Shown in pieces: positions 4,569 to 5,677 of a DNA stretch of 5,677 nucleotides (positions are counted from its first letter, which is position 1; every line of letters starts with the position of its first letter). The position numbers were made by a program, and so were the translations under genes. The notes under the pieces were generated by a model. It was not told where the DNA came from, made no database searches, and saw only the letters and a program-made list of their open reading frames with translations. Location: NCBI GenBank assembly GCA_029862935.1, contig JAOTWK010000250.1, positions 1 to 5,677 on the forward strand. The letters run 5' to 3'. Source of the DNA: Gemmatimonadota bacterium (GTDB taxonomy: Bacteria; Gemmatimonadota; Gemmatimonadetes; Gemmatimonadales; GWC2-71-9).

Positions 4569-5327
4569 ATGAGTCCGGCTCGTCGCCACCTCAACCTGCG
4601 CATTCCGCGATCGCGGGAGCGGTTCGGCAGTGGCGTGGCCCTCGCCGCAGTCGTCCACGGAGGCCTCGTCTTGGCCATGATCGTGGCTGCCGCCTCCGCT
4701 GATGAGCTGCTGCGAGCCATCGGCGGTCCGGGTCCCCGTGGTGGTGGGGGTGGTGGTGGCGGCGCCGTGGTGCGCTACGTCGATCTTCCTCCCCTCGAGT
4801 TTGCCGGTGCTGCCGTGGCGGAGGCTGTGCGGCCGCCTGCCGCGCAGATCGAGTTGCCACGGCCGGATGTCACCGCCTTGGCCACCGCGGCGCCCCCTGT
4901 CGAGCTGCGGCAGATCACCGGTCCCCTCGTGGCGGGCCTTCGGGTCGGAAGTGGGCCGGGTACTGGTGGCGGTCCCGGTGCAGGCGCGGGAACCGGTGGG
5001 GGCGTGGGCTCCGGCCAGGGAACCGGTGTCGGCACCGGAGAGGGCCCGGGGACGGGTGGCGAAGGCGGGTCCGTGCTCCCGCCCGAGCCCAAGTTCATCA
5101 TCGTGCCGGCAGACCGCCCCAAGTCCGTGCGCGGTCACGAGTATGCGGTGCACTTCTGGGTCGATGCTCGCGGTCGGGTGACGAAGGTGGAGGTCGATCC
5201 CCCAATCGAGGACCGTGAGTACCGGCGTCGGTTCATGGATCAGATGTATCAGTTTCAGTTTACTCCCGCACGTACCCTTGACGGCCGCCCCATCGAAGGC
5301 CATATCGTCATCCCCATCACGCTCTAA
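4569..5327 (+). CDS. Energy transducer TonB (glycine-rich linker type)
   Basis: This 252-residue protein is a second TonB-like arm for the same ExbB-ExbD motor. A basic N-terminus (residues 5-18) leads into a membrane anchor at about 21-43 (SGVALAAVVHGGLVLAMIV). It contains His30 in a VVHGG context, like the functional anchor His of E. coli TonB. A run of eight glycines (58-65) follows. Next comes a proline/alanine region, then a glycine-rich linker at 127-168 (GTG, GPG, GSG units), and a C-terminal domain at about 173-252 (YAVHFWVDARGRVTKVEVD; FQFTPARTLDGRPIEGH) fitting a TonB C-terminal fold. This is the reverse of the first TonB, which has an acidic linker and no anchor His. The ATG at 4569 has GAAAGG only 2 nt upstream, a poor spacing, but no better in-frame start is near. 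It could also be called TolA-like; I prefer TonB. Confidence 0.85.
   Translation: MSPARRHLNLRIPRSRERFGSGVALAAVVHGGLVLAMIVAAASADELLRAIGGPGPRGGGGGGGGAVVRYVDLPPLEFAGAAVAEAVRPPAAQIELPRPDVTALATAAPPVELRQITGPLVAGLRVGSGPGTGGGPGAGAGTGGGVGSGQGTGVGTGEGPGTGGEGGSVLPPEPKFIIVPADRPKSVRGHEYAVHFWVDARGRVTKVEVDPPIEDREYRRRFMDQMYQFQFTPARTLDGRPIEGHIVIPITL
4947..5072 (+). repeat. Glycine-rich low-complexity linker coding repeat
   Basis: This stretch encodes residues 127-168 of the second TonB as irregular glycine-rich units (GTGGG, GAGAG, GSGQGTG, GTGEGPG). A separate run of eight Gly codons lies at 4740-4763. Such linkers are flexible and can vary in length by slippage. It is an internal coding repeat, not a mobile element. 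Confidence 0.75.
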
Positions 5328-5403
5328 CAGGAGCCTCCGCGACCACCGCGCGTAGCCTGTTCTCGACGGCGCCCTTGACCGGCCGTCGGCTGCCCGCCCT
5401 GAC

Positions 5404-5410
5404 GGAAGGA
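5404..5410 (+). promoter_or_regulatory. Shine-Dalgarno deciding the GTG start of the secreted protein
   Basis: GGAAGGA lies 6 nt before the GTG at 5417. The frame is open upstream as far as the end of the TonB gene, including a TTG at 5375, but only the GTG has a good site and gives a normal signal peptide. The AGGAG at 5329-5333 has no suitable start codon after it. The 89-nt gap (5328-5416) shows no clear terminator. Confidence 0.6.
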
Positions 5411-5416
5411 CCGTAC

Positions 5417-5677
5417 GTGCAACGACGGACCCGCCGCGCGCCTCCGAACCGCTCCGCGCAGCTACTCGCGGCTCTGGTCGTCCTCTTCGGGACGGTGTTT
5501 GGCGCTCCGGTCAACAGCCAGGCGCAAGACGTTGAGGTGGACGCGCCGGCTGCCATCCTCGGCGGCATCCCGTTTTCCGTGACGGTGACGACACCGCGGT
5601 CACTCGACACGCTGCGCGCCGTGCTCACGTCCGCCGATGGGTCGCTGCGCATCGAGCGGGCTATCCCACCCGTCGGA
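5417..5677 (+). CDS. Secreted protein with Ig-like start (partial, 3' end outside window)
   Basis: The first 87 codons of an exported protein are present. Residues 1-15 are Arg-rich (QRRTRRAPPNR), 16-30 are hydrophobic (LLAALVVLFGTVFGA), and a signal-peptidase-I site is likely after Ala36 (NSQA/QD). The mature start, VEVDAPAAILGGIPFSVTVT, followed by TLRAVLTSADGSLRIE, has the alternating strand pattern of a bacterial Ig-like or fibronectin-like beta-sandwich, often an N-terminal accessory domain. The rest is missing, so the enzyme or binding function cannot be named. The gene follows the second TonB by 89 nt on the same strand and may share its transcript. It does not look like TolB. It is supported only by open frame, start signals and signal peptide. 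Confidence 0.7.
   Translation, partial: MQRRTRRAPPNRSAQLLAALVVLFGTVFGAPVNSQAQDVEVDAPAAILGGIPFSVTVTTPRSLDTLRAVLTSADGSLRIERAIPPVG

Noticed and set aside
4482..5303. Antisense open frame (273 codons) opposite the second TonB gene
   Set aside because: It is His/Gly/Pro/Arg-rich, the mirror of the glycine-rich linker, with no domain signature.
2810..5677. A Tol-Pal locus (tolQ-tolR-tolA-tolB)
   Set aside because: There are two TolR/ExbD-type genes and TonB-type C-terminal domains in both arms, and the following secreted protein starts with an Ig-like segment rather than a TolB N-terminal domain. Pal is not in view.
1..5677. tRNA, rRNA, CRISPR arrays, insertion sequences or integrase genes
   Set aside because: None seen: no spaced identical repeats beyond the 11-bp operator, no transposase motifs or terminal inverted repeats, and nearly all of the window is explained by same-strand genes.

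Overview
The window is a high-GC, single-direction (+ strand) stretch of a diderm, Gram-negative-type genome. The best lineage guess is Gemmatimonadota. The basis is the first TonB-like protein: its N-terminus (MFDNLVESNRKGRR), the segment NPPPKGFQV and the GVEGG...GGTGPVDL motif resemble, from memory, the energy transducer TonB proteins of that phylum. This is a recognition call, not a database result.

Region 1 (1-1831) is a two-component system. It holds the 3' part of an OmpR-family response regulator (receiver-domain end plus winged-helix domain), followed 5 nt later by a complete CusS/QseC-like membrane histidine kinase. At the left edge the regulator reads Asp-STOP-Val-Thr-Lys-Pro-Phe, where the family normally has Asp-Tyr-x-x-Lys-Pro-Phe. 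One base change at position 8 (C to G) would explain the stop, so it is either a real nonsense mutation or an edge sequencing or assembly error.

Region 2 (1832-2021) is a 190-nt intergenic region. It carries three 7-bp direct repeats exactly 11 bp apart (CTGTCAT, TTGTCAC, CTGTAAT). The first two match the half-sites of a classical PhoB 'Pho box'. A leader with nested inverted repeats follows, then a good Shine-Dalgarno and a GTG start.

Region 3 (2022-5327) is a TonB-ExbB-ExbD-ExbD-TonB cluster. It contains a first TonB-like transducer with an acidic/proline linker, an ExbB/TolQ proton-channel subunit, two tandem ExbD/TolR subunits, and a second TonB-like transducer with a glycine-rich linker. 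Together they would form a proton-motive-force-driven inner-membrane motor (ExbB plus ExbD) with two structurally different periplasm-spanning arms. A 12-bp GC-rich stem separates exbD2 from the second transducer gene.

Region 4 (5417-5677) is the start of a secreted protein with a signal peptide and what looks like the first strands of an Ig-like beta-sandwich. It is cut off by the window end.

The most interesting reading is that a PhoB-like operator controls a two-TonB, two-ExbD energy-transduction operon, which would suggest phosphate-responsive outer-membrane uptake or secretion. The adjacent two-component system is a rival candidate for the regulator, since many OmpR-family proteins also bind direct repeats spaced about 11 bp.
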